This document shows positions 44,756 through 53,334 of a stretch of DNA of 64,000 nt, in pieces. The translations under genes and the position numbers were made by a program. Positions within the stretch are counted from its first letter, which is position 1; every line of letters starts with the position of its first letter. The notes below the pieces were generated by a model. The model worked only from the letters and a program-made list of their open reading frames with translations. It had not been told where the DNA came from and made no database searches. The stretch covers positions 1 to 64,000 of the forward strand of contig JAJFLQ010000121.1 in the NCBI GenBank assembly GCA_021772615.1, written 5' to 3'. Source of the stretch: Verrucomicrobiota bacterium (GTDB lineage Bacteria; Verrucomicrobiota; Lentisphaeria; JABSQK01; JAJFLO01).

Positions 44756-46561
44756 ATGCACCCTTATCGTACCCATAACTGCGGCGAGCTGCGCCATGCA
44801 CATGTCGGTCAGGAGGTTCGCGTTACAGGCTGGATACACCGTGTCCGTGATCACGGCGGCATTATTTTTATTGACCTGCGAGATCACTATGGGATTACCC
44901 AGATTGTGATCAATCCTGAGAAAAATATCTATCAGGACCTTCATCACTGGCGGATTGAGTCCGTCGTGACATTTACCGGAAACGTGGTCAATCGGAATGA
45001 GGACACCTACAATGACAAGCTGCCCACCGGCGAGATCGAGATCGTTGCCGAGGAGTTGGTGATGCAGAGTGTGAGCGATGTGCTTCCGTTTCCGGTCGCC
45101 GACGAGATGGCCTGTCCCGAAGCCACCCGTCTGCGCTACCGCTTCCTGGAGTTGCGCCGCGAAAATCTACACCGCAATATTGAACTGAGGACCAGCGTGA
45201 TCGCTGATATTCGCCGGCGTATGACCGATCTCGGATTTCTTGAGATTCAAACGCCGATCCTGACGTCGAGTTCGCCCGAGGGAGCGCGGGATTTTCTGGT
45301 TCCGAGCAGATTGCATCCCGGCACGTTCTATGCACTGCCGCAGGCGCCGCAGCAGTTCAAGCAATTACTTATGGTTGCAGGCTTCGACCGCTATTTTCAG
45401 ATCGCGCCGTGCTTTCGCGACGAGGACTCGCGCGCGGACCGGTCGCCCGGTGAGTTTTACCAGTTGGATCTTGAGATGTCCTTCGCAACCCAGGACGATG
45501 TGTTCCACGCAGTCGAGACTGTCATCGGCGGTGTGTTCAGGGCATTCTCGACCGCTGCTGTCGATGAGACGCCGTTTCAGCGGATCGCCTATAATGATGC
45601 GATCAGCCGGTTCGGTTGCGACAAGCCGGATCTCCGCAATCCATTACGTCTTATAGATGTCACGGAGGTCTTTCGTGATTCCGAATTCAACGCATTTGCC
45701 GCCGTGGTGAAGAAAGGTGGTATAGTAAAAGCGATTGCAGTAAAAGGAATTGTGGATCAATCCCGAAAATTTTTCGACGATATGATCACGTTTACTCAGT
45801 CGGTCGGCGGCAAGGGCCTGGCGTACATTGGATGGAAGGATGGTCGTGAACGCAGTCCGATCGCGAAGTTCCTCACGCCGGATGCCCTTGCAGAACTGAG
45901 GTGCGCCGGCAGCATTGACGATGGCGACGTGATGTTTTTTATCTGTGATAAAGGGAAGAAGGTGTGCGAGATCGGTGCGGCGGTGATAAAGGAGCTGGCA
46001 GACCGTCTTGAGTTACGGGAGGCGAACGCCTTCCGCTTCTGCTGGATTGTTGACTATCCAATGTACGAAACCGAGGGCAACAGTGGTCGCATACAGTTTT
46101 CACATAATCCGTTTTCCATGCCGCAAGGTGAACTCGAAGCGCTGAACACGCTGGATCCGCTGGATATACTTGCCTTCCAATATGATCTCGTGTGCAACGG
46201 TGTCGAGCTTTCAAGCGGTGCGATCCGCAACCACCGACCCGACATTATGTATCGGGCATTTGAAATCGCCGGATACGGCGCCGAGGAGGTCGACCGGCGA
46301 TTCGGCGGTTTGATCAATGCGTTCAAGCTCGGTGCGCCGCCTCACGGTGGTATTGCGCCAGGTCTGGACCGCATCATCATGCTGCTTGCAAATGCCCGGA
46401 ATATTCGTGAAATTATAGCGTTTCCGATGAACCAGACTGCGCAGGATCTCATGATGGGCGCACCGTCGCCTGTTACAGATCGACAGCTTCGTGAGTTGCA
46501 TGTGCAGCTGAAGCTGCCGGCAAAGCATCGAAAGAAACAAAGTGCCGAACAATCCGATTGA
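44756..46561 (+). CDS. aspS: Aspartate-tRNA ligase (bacterial type)
   Basis: The protein has 601 residues, the size of bacterial-type AspRS with a GAD insertion domain. The N-terminal OB-fold is seen in VRVTGWIHRVRDHGGIIFIDLRDH. Class II motif 1 lies at FLEIQTPILTSSSPEGARDFLVPSR, motif 2 at FRDEDSRADRSPGEFYQLDLEM and motif 3 at GGIAPGLDRIIMLLA. Whether it is discriminating or also charges tRNA-Asn cannot be read here; no gatCAB genes are seen in the window. The next gene, tcdA, follows directly. Confidence 0.96.
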   Translation: MHPYRTHNCGELRHAHVGQEVRVTGWIHRVRDHGGIIFIDLRDHYGITQIVINPEKNIYQDLHHWRIESVVTFTGNVVNRNEDTYNDKLPTGEIEIVAEELVMQSVSDVLPFPVADEMACPEATRLRYRFLELRRENLHRNIELRTSVIADIRRRMTDLGFLEIQTPILTSSSPEGARDFLVPSRLHPGTFYALPQAPQQFKQLLMVAGFDRYFQIAPCFRDEDSRADRSPGEFYQLDLEMSFATQDDVFHAVETVIGGVFRAFSTAAVDETPFQRIAYNDAISRFGCDKPDLRNPLRLIDVTEVFRDSEFNAFAAVVKKGGIVKAIAVKGIVDQSRKFFDDMITFTQSVGGKGLAYIGWKDGRERSPIAKFLTPDALAELRCAGSIDDGDVMFFICDKGKKVCEIGAAVIKELADRLELREANAFRFCWIVDYPMYETEGNSGRIQFSHNPFSMPQGELEALNTLDPLDILAFQYDLVCNGVELSSGAIRNHRPDIMYRAFEIAGYGAEEVDRRFGGLINAFKLGAPPHGGIAPGLDRIIMLLANARNIREIIAFPMNQTAQDLMMGAPSPVTDRQLRELHVQLKLPAKHRKKQSAEQSD

Positions 46562-46581
46562 CCGACGTCCGCGGTACAACA

Positions 46582-47385
46582 ATGGCTGTTTCCCGTATTA
46601 CCAGTGATTTTTCGCATCGGTTTGGCGGCATCCAGCGACTCGTCGGATCGAACGGCGCAGAAACGTTGCGGGCAGCTTCCGTTTGCGTTGTCGGCATAGG
46701 TGGCGTCGGCTCGTGGGCTGCGGAAGCTCTGGCGCGATCCGGTGTAGGCAGCGTGACGTTGGTGGACTGGGACGACATATGCATTACCAACGTCAACCGC
46801 CAGATTCACGCCGTTAACGGCACAATCGGGCAGTCCAAAGTATCGGTCCTGAGTGAGCGGATCAGCCATATCAATCCGGCATGCGACTGTCGACCAGTAC
46901 GCGACTTTCTTACAGCGCGCAACATCGATTCTTTGCTCGCTGAGCGATTTGACTATGTGATTGATGCGATCGATCAGGTCAACGAAAAATGTCTGATGAT
47001 CAATCATTGTCGGCACCGTAAATGGCCTGTCATCTCGGTGGGCGGCGCTGGGGGCCGTCTTGATCCGACCGCCATTCGCGTGGATGACATGAGCCGCTCC
47101 CGTGACGATCCGCTTCTGGCGCGTGTTCGCAAGATGTTGCGCCGCGACTACGGTTTCCCTCGTAATCCGAAACGTCGATTTCGAGTGCCGTGTGTTTACT
47201 CAGCCGAGGCCATTCGCTTTCCGCAGCCCGACGGCTCTGTATGCTACCAGCGTAGCGGCGGCCACCATAAGCTGCGTCTCGACTGCGAGCACGGATACGG
47301 CGCCGCCAGTTTTGTCACCGGCGCGTTCGGTTTCGCGGCCGCCGCGCACATTATCGCATATCTCACCCGCAAGACAGCGCAATGA
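46582..47385 (+). CDS. tcdA: tRNA threonylcarbamoyladenosine dehydratase
   Basis: This E1-like enzyme cyclises t6A to ct6A at position 37 of ANN-decoding tRNAs, using ATP. It has 267 residues from the ATG at 46582; a TTG at 46558 overlapping the aspS stop is possible. The nucleotide-binding VCVVGIGGVGSWAAEALARSG, the VDWDDICITNVNRQ segment, VIDAIDQVNEKC and the late GAFGFAAAAHI are typical of TcdA/CsdL. It follows aspS and overlaps tatD by 4 bp, forming a tRNA-related operon. Confidence 0.92.
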   Translation: MAVSRITSDFSHRFGGIQRLVGSNGAETLRAASVCVVGIGGVGSWAAEALARSGVGSVTLVDWDDICITNVNRQIHAVNGTIGQSKVSVLSERISHINPACDCRPVRDFLTARNIDSLLAERFDYVIDAIDQVNEKCLMINHCRHRKWPVISVGGAGGRLDPTAIRVDDMSRSRDDPLLARVRKMLRRDYGFPRNPKRRFRVPCVYSAEAIRFPQPDGSVCYQRSGGHHKLRLDCEHGYGAASFVTGAFGFAAAAHIIAYLTRKTAQ

Positions 47386-48191
47386 CAGCGTCAAATGCCA
47401 TCTTACCTTTGATCATCGACACACATTGCCATCTCAATCTCTATCCCGATCCGGATGCACTTGCCGCGCGTGTTGCGGGCGACCGAATGACCGTGAACCT
47501 TGTCACGAATACGCCGGATGATTATGTACAATGCAAGACGCGTTTTGCCAAGCCGTGCGCAATCCGCCCGTCACTGGGCATGATCCCACAGCACATTCAG
47601 GAGCTGGCCGGGTGTATCGATCATTATTGTGAGCTTTTGAGAGACACCCGGTATATCGGCGAGATCGGTCTGGATTATGTGACGGAGTGTGAGGACGAGC
47701 GCCGCTTGCAGCGGAAGATCCTGGAGCGCATCCTGGCTGAGTGCGCGAATCAGGGTGACAAGATAATCAGCATACATTCCCGCCGAGCTGCTGACGATGT
47801 CCTGGCGATGGTAGGACGAGACTTTCCGGGGACCATCATCCTGCATTGGTTCAGTGGTTCCGAAGCATCACTGAACAGGGCGTGTGATACGATCTGTTTT
47901 TCGATCAATACCGCGATGGTCCGGTCGAGACGGGGGAAAGTGTTGATCCGGGCGATGAATCCCGATCGGATCCTGACGGAGACCGATGGTCCGTTCATCC
48001 ATATCGGTGAACGGGCTGCCGAACCGCGAGACTTAAGGTTGGTGATCGATTTCCTGGCGCGGGAGTGGCAGTGTAGTCAGATCGACGCGGCCCGGCGTGT
48101 GCAGCAAAGCTACCAAAGAGCAACCGTCGGGATTGCTGCGGCGCCGGATGATGTGTCATCGTGTGCTTGCACGACGCCGTCGGAATCCTGA
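47382..48191 (+). CDS. TatD-family metal-dependent hydrolase
   Basis: The protein has 269 residues. TatD proteins are TIM-barrel metalloenzymes with DNase activity. Metal ligands are visible in IDTHCHLN (two histidines), GEIGLDY (Glu), SIHSRRA (His), LHWFSG (His) and ETDGPF (Asp). The opening DTHCHLNLYPDPDA and RYIGEIGLDYV resemble the branch that includes QatD of the Qat defence system, but no qatA, qatB or qatC is nearby, so a defence role is not supported. It overlaps tcdA by 4 bp and, at its 3' end, the convergent PEP-CTERM gene by 36 bp. Confidence 0.85.
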   Translation: MTASNAILPLIIDTHCHLNLYPDPDALAARVAGDRMTVNLVTNTPDDYVQCKTRFAKPCAIRPSLGMIPQHIQELAGCIDHYCELLRDTRYIGEIGLDYVTECEDERRLQRKILERILAECANQGDKIISIHSRRAADDVLAMVGRDFPGTIILHWFSGSEASLNRACDTICFSINTAMVRSRRGKVLIRAMNPDRILTETDGPFIHIGERAAEPRDLRLVIDFLAREWQCSQIDAARRVQQSYQRATVGIAAAPDDVSSCACTTPSES

Positions 48192-48959
48192 ATAACCCAG
48201 GCTGATGATTCCGAAGAGCAAGAGGCAGACGGTCGAAGGTTCCGGCGTATTAACAGTTACGTCAACATTGTCGATGGCCCACGACTCATCACCGCCACCT
48301 TGCCAACCGTCACCGTACGCGAGCCATTCGATCGTCAGTGTCGAGGATGTATGCGGAATATTCTGAAATGCAGAATCCAATCCCATATTGTACGCCGTTT
48401 CGAGGAAATCCGGACCGGGATTGAAGCCGAGCTGTAGCGGGGTCGGCGTCAGCGCGACTCCAGGCGGCGGAATGTACGTGCCGTCACCGCCGACAAAATT
48501 ATCGAATGTTTCCAGGAATATCGTTGCGCCATCGACCCGCACTTCGAAGTAGTCCGGAACGAAGGAGTCGAATGGCGGGTCGTTGGACAATCCGTCCCAT
48601 GAATCGATAATAGCCAGCAGGAAGTTGATATTTAAGCTGTAATGTGAGGGGAGATCGGTAAGTGTCAGGACCGTGGGCGTTCCCGGTGTCCCAGTCATGC
48701 CGGTGGCCAGGCCGCCACTTGTGTTCTGCAAAAAGTCACCACTGAATGTGTTGGAACCTGTGCCGATACCGGCGTATCCGTGGACGGACTCCAGAACAGT
48801 AATCCCGGAAAATTCGGTAGGTACGCCGTTGTTGAAGTCGGTAGAAAATACCGGTACCATTTCAGCGGCAAGAGCCGGTAGGGCGAGCCCCGCAAGGAAC
48901 AGCACGGCGACTGTTATGCTCTTTGTGATCTCCGAAAATCTCCGGTATTTCTGTTGCAT
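48156..48959 (-). CDS. PEP-CTERM-sorted exported protein
   Basis: About 267 residues from the ATG at 48959; an in-frame GTG at 48986 would add nine. A signal peptide ends near LPALAA. The body is Gly/Asn/Asp-rich and beta-like with no named domain. The C-terminus is a textbook PEP-CTERM: the PEP triplet in TPEPSTV, a hydrophobic helix (LLLFGIISLGY) and an Arg-rich tail. Such proteins are processed by an exosortase and are linked to exopolysaccharide. The exopolysaccharide locus begins about 1 kb away, but no exosortase gene is found in this window. Confidence 0.88.
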   Translation of the reverse strand: MQQKYRRFSEITKSITVAVLFLAGLALPALAAEMVPVFSTDFNNGVPTEFSGITVLESVHGYAGIGTGSNTFSGDFLQNTSGGLATGMTGTPGTPTVLTLTDLPSHYSLNINFLLAIIDSWDGLSNDPPFDSFVPDYFEVRVDGATIFLETFDNFVGGDGTYIPPPGVALTPTPLQLGFNPGPDFLETAYNMGLDSAFQNIPHTSSTLTIEWLAYGDGWQGGGDESWAIDNVDVTVNTPEPSTVCLLLFGIISLGYSGFRRRRASTR

Positions 48960-49266
48960 GCATGTGTGTTGCACCGTAATCTCCACCCGCTGATTTCGCT
49001 AAACAAATCATCGTTTCTTGCCCACCACCACCAATGCGTTTCTATATCGTTTCCATGCCGCCTTCCCAGTTGTAATATATATGGAAATGCCCTGCATTTA
49101 AAGCCGATGGTGAAAAATATGTCCATCTGACAGACTGCTGAGAGCATAATTCGTACCAGTTTAAACATCGTTGCGATTCAAGATTTCAATTCGAATGCGA
49201 TGGGGTGCCGTACCGGCCGCCTACAATGATACGACCTCGTCGCGAGGTGGCCAGGAATGAATCAGG
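48960..49266. other. Intergenic region upstream of the PEP-CTERM gene
   Basis: About 300 bp, AT-richer than the surroundings. It probably holds the PEP-CTERM promoter (minus strand). GGTGGAG lies about 20 bp before the ATG at 48959. I see no gene and no strong terminator. Confidence 0.4.
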
Positions 49267-50034
49267 CTAGACCCATTTTCGCAGCAGCCGGCGCACGATG
49301 CGAAAAGATCCCAGCTTCTTGTTCACCCATTTCACATACGTCAGTCCGCGGGACATAGTCGAGTTCACTCCGAAATGCAGAGATCGCAGAGCTTCTTCCT
49401 CAGCCATCGCCTGCATGAAATGTGTGGTGCTCGCGCCGCCACGTTTGAATATCGCAATGGGGATGGTGGTCCGAAAGACAGCACTTCCGGATGTCATCAG
49501 GCGGCTCACAAGGTCGTAGTCGGCACAATACACGTACTCTTCGCGATAGGGCTTCGTGCCCAGCGTATCGCGGCGGAATAACACATTCTGATGATTCACA
49601 GGCATGCCGTACCACGCCAATGCCGGAGACCGGTTCTTCAGCTTCACGAGGGTGCCATCGGGGAACCGCTCGAAACATCTGCCCCAGATCATCTCAGGCC
49701 GATCGTCTCCCAGTTCGGTCTCAAGATCGGCGGGCGAGAACGCAGGATTCAGTTCATCGCCCGCGTTCAGGTAGAGGACATAATCGCCGACGGCATGCCG
49801 CGTGCCTTTGTTCATGCCGTCATAGATGCCTCTGTCGGGCTCGGATATGAAATACGTTGTATCCGCTCGGATGTTCCGAAAAAGTGTGTCCGCATCATCA
49901 GAATGCACTTTCGACCCGCCGTCGATTACCAGCCAGCTGATGTTGAATTTGCGTAACGCCTGCCGCAGAGAGGAGTAGGTTGCCCGCAAACCGCCGAAAT
50001 CATCCAGATGCACGGTGATGATGCATATGTTCAC
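49267..50034 (-). CDS. Family 2 glycosyltransferase (WcaA-like)
   Basis: The protein has 255 residues with a GT-A fold. Visible motifs are ICIITVHLDDFGGLRATYSSL, VIDGGSKVHSDD, SEPDRGIYDGMNKG (the segment common to colanic-acid-type GT2 enzymes), and the metal-binding region VLYLNAGDEL. NHQNVLFRR and YCADYDL are the acceptor-side motifs of that group. It is the last gene of the minus-strand part of the exopolysaccharide locus. Sugar donor and linkage are unknown. Confidence 0.85.
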   Translation of the reverse strand: MNICIITVHLDDFGGLRATYSSLRQALRKFNISWLVIDGGSKVHSDDADTLFRNIRADTTYFISEPDRGIYDGMNKGTRHAVGDYVLYLNAGDELNPAFSPADLETELGDDRPEMIWGRCFERFPDGTLVKLKNRSPALAWYGMPVNHQNVLFRRDTLGTKPYREEYVYCADYDLVSRLMTSGSAVFRTTIPIAIFKRGGASTTHFMQAMAEEEALRSLHFGVNSTMSRGLTYVKWVNKKLGSFRIVRRLLRKWV

Positions 50035-50071
50035 AATGCTCGACTACCTTGATCTCCGGCAGCCCGTTGGA

Positions 50072-50092
50072 CTTCGGCCGAATCTACTGCGA
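50072..50092 (+). repeat. Fragment (left end) of dispersed repeat, copy D
   Basis: CTTCGGCCGAATCTACTGCG and the next base match the left end of the repeat seen at 60480 (CGGCCGAATCTACTGCGGA). The match stops soon after, so only this end is present, between two glycosyltransferase genes. Confidence 0.5.
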
Positions 50093-50131
50093 TGTTGCCA
50101 ATTGAGGCATTGCCTGTATACGGCTCTCTCG

Positions 50132-51079
50132 TCAACGGAAGTTGCATGTTGCCGCCTTGATGACTTTGAGGACCAGTGCGTGGTGCAGTCTGCCGATTTG
50201 TCTCAATCCACCACTGCATGACACCTTCAGGCCTCTGGTGTAGGCATTGATAAACGTCCGATATCGTGTGTCCCCCTGATACGAGCCGAAACCCGTCACC
50301 AGCAGTACCGCCAGACTGCCCTTCAGCAGGTTTCGCTCAATGGGTTCAAGAAATTTCTCGCCGGGCCTGCGGGCAACGTCGATCCAGTGTTGGACGTCGC
50401 GGAAGAGGCGGGATTCATGGCATGCGACAGCGGTAATCGACTGTCCATGCTCGCGGTATACGGCACGCGGCTCGTTGAGCAACACGACGCGATGATCCCG
50501 GGTAACCCGCAGGAAAAATTCCCAGTCGTGGATCTGAAACAAGTCGGTATCGGGTCCGTCGTGGTCAAGAACACATTCCCGACGTAAGGCACAACCCGGC
50601 ATTCTGAAGAAATAGTGCCGTAACAGTCGTGCCCGGAATTCGGCTGCGTCGAGGGTTTGATCGTGGTCAGTCACGTATTCTGCTTCCAGCTTGTCGGTAC
50701 GGTCCCGTTTGATGAATACAGATGAAATAACCATCGCTGCCGCGGGATCGCACGCGAATGCGGGTTCTATCGCATTGAGGCATCCGGGAAGTAATTCATC
50801 ATCGGCATCCAATTTCATGACGTATCGTCCCCGTGCCAGGCCCAGTCCTTTCCGCCAATTTCCGGCCGCTCCGAGGTTCTGGGCATTCCGTACATATTGA
50901 ATCCCGTGCCCGTAACGCCTGGCAACATCCGGTGTCTGGTCTTCACTGGCGTCGTCGATCACCAGAATTTGAATATCCGCACAGTCCTGTGCCAGAACGC
51001 TATCGATGGCTCCGGCAAGAAAATGTCCGTAGTTGTATGAAGGAATGACAATGGAAAAGGTAGGCTCATTATCCATCAT
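50132..51079 (-). CDS. Family 2 glycosyltransferase
   Basis: The protein has 315 residues. The GT-A domain begins FSIVIPSYNYGHFLAGAIDSVLAQ, with LVIDDASEDQTPDVARRY, then the DxD-type motif in VMKLDADDELLPG and the FQIHDWEFFLRVTRDH block. The C-terminal 60 residues are basic and could contact membrane. It may be cotranscribed with the GT2 gene 97 bp downstream, although a repeat fragment lies between. Its role is presumably adding one sugar of the exopolysaccharide repeat unit. Confidence 0.88.
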   Translation of the reverse strand: MMDNEPTFSIVIPSYNYGHFLAGAIDSVLAQDCADIQILVIDDASEDQTPDVARRYGHGIQYVRNAQNLGAAGNWRKGLGLARGRYVMKLDADDELLPGCLNAIEPAFACDPAAAMVISSVFIKRDRTDKLEAEYVTDHDQTLDAAEFRARLLRHYFFRMPGCALRRECVLDHDGPDTDLFQIHDWEFFLRVTRDHRVVLLNEPRAVYREHGQSITAVACHESRLFRDVQHWIDVARRPGEKFLEPIERNLLKGSLAVLLVTGFGSYQGDTRYRTFINAYTRGLKVSCSGGLRQIGRLHHALVLKVIKAATCNFR

Positions 51080-51516
51080 TGGCTGCCATTTCAGGTTAGA
51101 TCCCGATCTTTCGGAATTCTGCTCGATGCGGTAACGTTCCGGCGAACTCGGCTTGGCGCAAATCTACAACGCCGCCGCCGATCTGCGAATTGATTCGGCG
51201 GGTTTTGGCGGCGCAAAACAAGAACCCGAAAACGGGCAACGTCCTGTCCCGGCGAAAGCCGGGGCCTGAGGGCTGGACTCACTCGGATTGCCCGTTGGAT
51301 GCCAAAGCATGCGAATTCTCGGTCGTGTACGTTGGTCTCGATGACGTTCGGCACGCGAGCAAATGATCGCTGCGGTAGATTTAAACCCTCAATGGATTAC
51401 TATGGTATTGGATGCGATGGTGTTATCGTTCTTGCCGCACGTCCATTGGTGTTGAATTTAGGATTTGCGACGGAGCATCATTGCCGATCTCCAAACCCAG
51501 TAAGCGGACCCACGTC
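51080..51516. other. Divergent intergenic region with nested hairpins
   Basis: It separates two genes transcribed away from each other and so holds both promoters, none of which stands out. It contains the nested inverted repeat listed separately (51231-51296). The open frame from 51412 into the radical SAM gene does not look coding before 51517. Confidence 0.45.
51231..51296. repeat. Nested inverted repeat
   Basis: Outer arms AACGGGCAA (51231-51239) and TTGCCCGTT (51288-51296) enclose an inner hairpin CCCGGC-GAAA-GCCGGG (51248-51263) with a GNRA-type loop. The inner hairpin resembles a common dispersed palindrome of GC-rich bacteria. Confidence 0.7.
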
Positions 51517-52512
51517 ATGCGTGCACAACAGCCCTCTGATGCCATTGTTGCCGTTACCCTCAACTGCAACTCCCGCTGCACGATGTGTGATATCTGGAAG
51601 AACGATATTCGCAACGAGATGCAGCCCGACGAATATCTCGCTCTGCCGCCGTCATTACGGGGAATAAACGTCACTGGCGGCGAACCGTTTCTGAGAAATG
51701 ATCTCCCGCAAGTCATCAAGGCCATGAAAACGGCGTGTCCCAAAGCGAGAATTGTGATTTCAACACATGGTTTTCTACCTAAACGCATCAAAAAGCTGAT
51801 TCCTGATATACTGGCTGTCGATCCCGGGGTCGGCGTACGCATCTCGATCGATGGCAAGGCGGAGACGCACGAGCAGATTCGTGGCATTCGCGGGGGATTC
51901 AAGCGTGACATGGAAAGCCTGCAATTGATGAAAGACCTGGGCGTGAAAGACCTGGGAATCGCGATGACCGTGATGGAGCAGAATGTCGGGGAACTAGTGG
52001 ATACCTATCGTCTTTCAGAAGAACTCGGTGTTGAGTTCAGCGTCACGGTGGCCACCGATTCGGAAGTCTATTTCGGCAATGAAAAGGCATCGCTTCGGCC
52101 ACAAAACGAAGCAGCTATGCAGGATGCTTTCGGTAGCGTGATCCGGTCGGAATATCGATCGTGGCAGCCGAAACGGTGGTTTAGAGCCTGGTTCGAAAAA
52201 GGCTTGCTTGATTACACCATGGCGGGCGGACGGGCCCTGGCTTGCGATGCCGGGCGGGGGTTCTTTTATCTCGATTCTACGGGGAATTGTTACGCCTGCC
52301 ATATCCTTCCGACCCTGCTCGGCAATTTGCGAAGCCGGAGTTGGGACGAGATCTGGTCGTCCGCGAAAGCCGACAGCGTGCGCAGCGATATCAAGGGCTG
52401 CCAGCAATGCTGGATGGTTTGTACCATAAAGTCCGAAGCGCGGAAAAATCTGGGCCGGATCGGCATCGAAGTGATGGCTGGTAAAATCGCTGCGCATTTG
52501 CACGGATCGTAA
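51517..52512 (+). CDS. Radical SAM protein with C-terminal SPASM-like cysteines
   Basis: The protein has 331 residues from the ATG at 51517. The [4Fe-4S] triad CxxxCxxC is C17, C21, C24 in CNSRCTMCDIW, and VTGGEPFLR is the SAM-binding GGE motif. C-terminal cysteines in ACDAGRG, CYACH and CQQCWMVC fit a SPASM/twitch-type auxiliary cluster domain. No precursor peptide is seen next door; the context suggests modification of a sugar or a polymer precursor, but this is inference. It reads plus, against the surrounding exopolysaccharide genes, and is followed by the WecB-type gene 24 bp later. Confidence 0.88.
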   Translation: MRAQQPSDAIVAVTLNCNSRCTMCDIWKNDIRNEMQPDEYLALPPSLRGINVTGGEPFLRNDLPQVIKAMKTACPKARIVISTHGFLPKRIKKLIPDILAVDPGVGVRISIDGKAETHEQIRGIRGGFKRDMESLQLMKDLGVKDLGIAMTVMEQNVGELVDTYRLSEELGVEFSVTVATDSEVYFGNEKASLRPQNEAAMQDAFGSVIRSEYRSWQPKRWFRAWFEKGLLDYTMAGGRALACDAGRGFFYLDSTGNCYACHILPTLLGNLRSRSWDEIWSSAKADSVRSDIKGCQQCWMVCTIKSEARKNLGRIGIEVMAGKIAAHLHGS

Positions 52513-52536
52513 CCTTCCTCCCGTGATTCGATTTTC

Positions 52537-53334
52537 ATGTTTGATATGGATCAATCGTACCTACGCGCGCCGACGTACCCGGATGCGCTGTCGATATTGG
52601 GGTTGCCACTTCATCCCGTGGATATTCCCAAGCTCCACGGCTACATGGAAGCTGTGATCCGCAACCGGCAAAAGGCGATGGTCCTCAATCTCAATATCAA
52701 CGCAGCCAACATCGCCCTGAAATATCAATGGTTTCGTGATCTGTATGATGAGGCGCAGCTTGTTTTCTGTGACAGCGACGGCGTCCGCTGGGGGCTGGAG
52801 CTGCTCAGCCGGCCCGCTGCACCAAAGATCACCTATGACCGTTATATTTGGGACCTGGCATGCTTTTGTTGCACCGCCGGCTACCGCCTGTATTTTCTCG
52901 GCGCCAAACCGGGGGTCGCTCAGACCGCTGCCGACTGCCTGTGCCGGGAGTATCCACAACTGAGAGTGGCTGGAGTGCAACACGGTTATTTCGACAAGAA
53001 CGGCAGGGAGAATGATGCTGTCGTCGCACATATTAACCAGTCCCGAACGGATGTGTTGGTGATTGGATTCGGGATGCCGCTGCAGGAACAGTGGCTGGCC
53101 GCAAACTGGGCGCAGTTGCATATTCACATCGCCATGACAGGCGGAGCGGTGTTCGACTATGCCGCCGGGAACTTCAAACGCGCCCCGGATTGGATGATCG
53201 AAAATCGACTGGAATGGCTGTATCGGTTTACGCAGGATCCGGTGCGGTTGTTCCGCCGGTATGTTTTGGGCAACCCGCTATTTATGTACCGCGTCTGGCG
53301 CGAAGCGCGGGGTGCTGCGACGTGCCGCCATTGA
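52537..53334 (+). CDS. WecB/TagA/CpsF-family glycosyltransferase
   Basis: The protein has 265 residues. The GT26 signature is complete: VLNLNINAANIAL, FCDSDGVRWGLELL, GYRLYFLGAKPGVA, VAGVQHGYF, VLVIGFGMPLQEQWL and GGAVFDYAAGNFKRAPDWM. WecB-type enzymes add N-acetylmannosaminuronic acid or similar sugars to lipid-linked intermediates at the membrane. It probably shares a transcript with the radical SAM gene. Its end overlaps the convergent O-antigen-ligase-like gene by 53 bp. Confidence 0.93.
   Translation: MFDMDQSYLRAPTYPDALSILGLPLHPVDIPKLHGYMEAVIRNRQKAMVLNLNINAANIALKYQWFRDLYDEAQLVFCDSDGVRWGLELLSRPAAPKITYDRYIWDLACFCCTAGYRLYFLGAKPGVAQTAADCLCREYPQLRVAGVQHGYFDKNGRENDAVVAHINQSRTDVLVIGFGMPLQEQWLAANWAQLHIHIAMTGGAVFDYAAGNFKRAPDWMIENRLEWLYRFTQDPVRLFRRYVLGNPLFMYRVWREARGAATCRH

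Noticed and set aside
47382-48191. Qat anti-phage system
   Set aside because: Only a TatD-type gene is present; the neighbours are tcdA, aspS and a PEP-CTERM gene, with no qatA, qatB or qatC.
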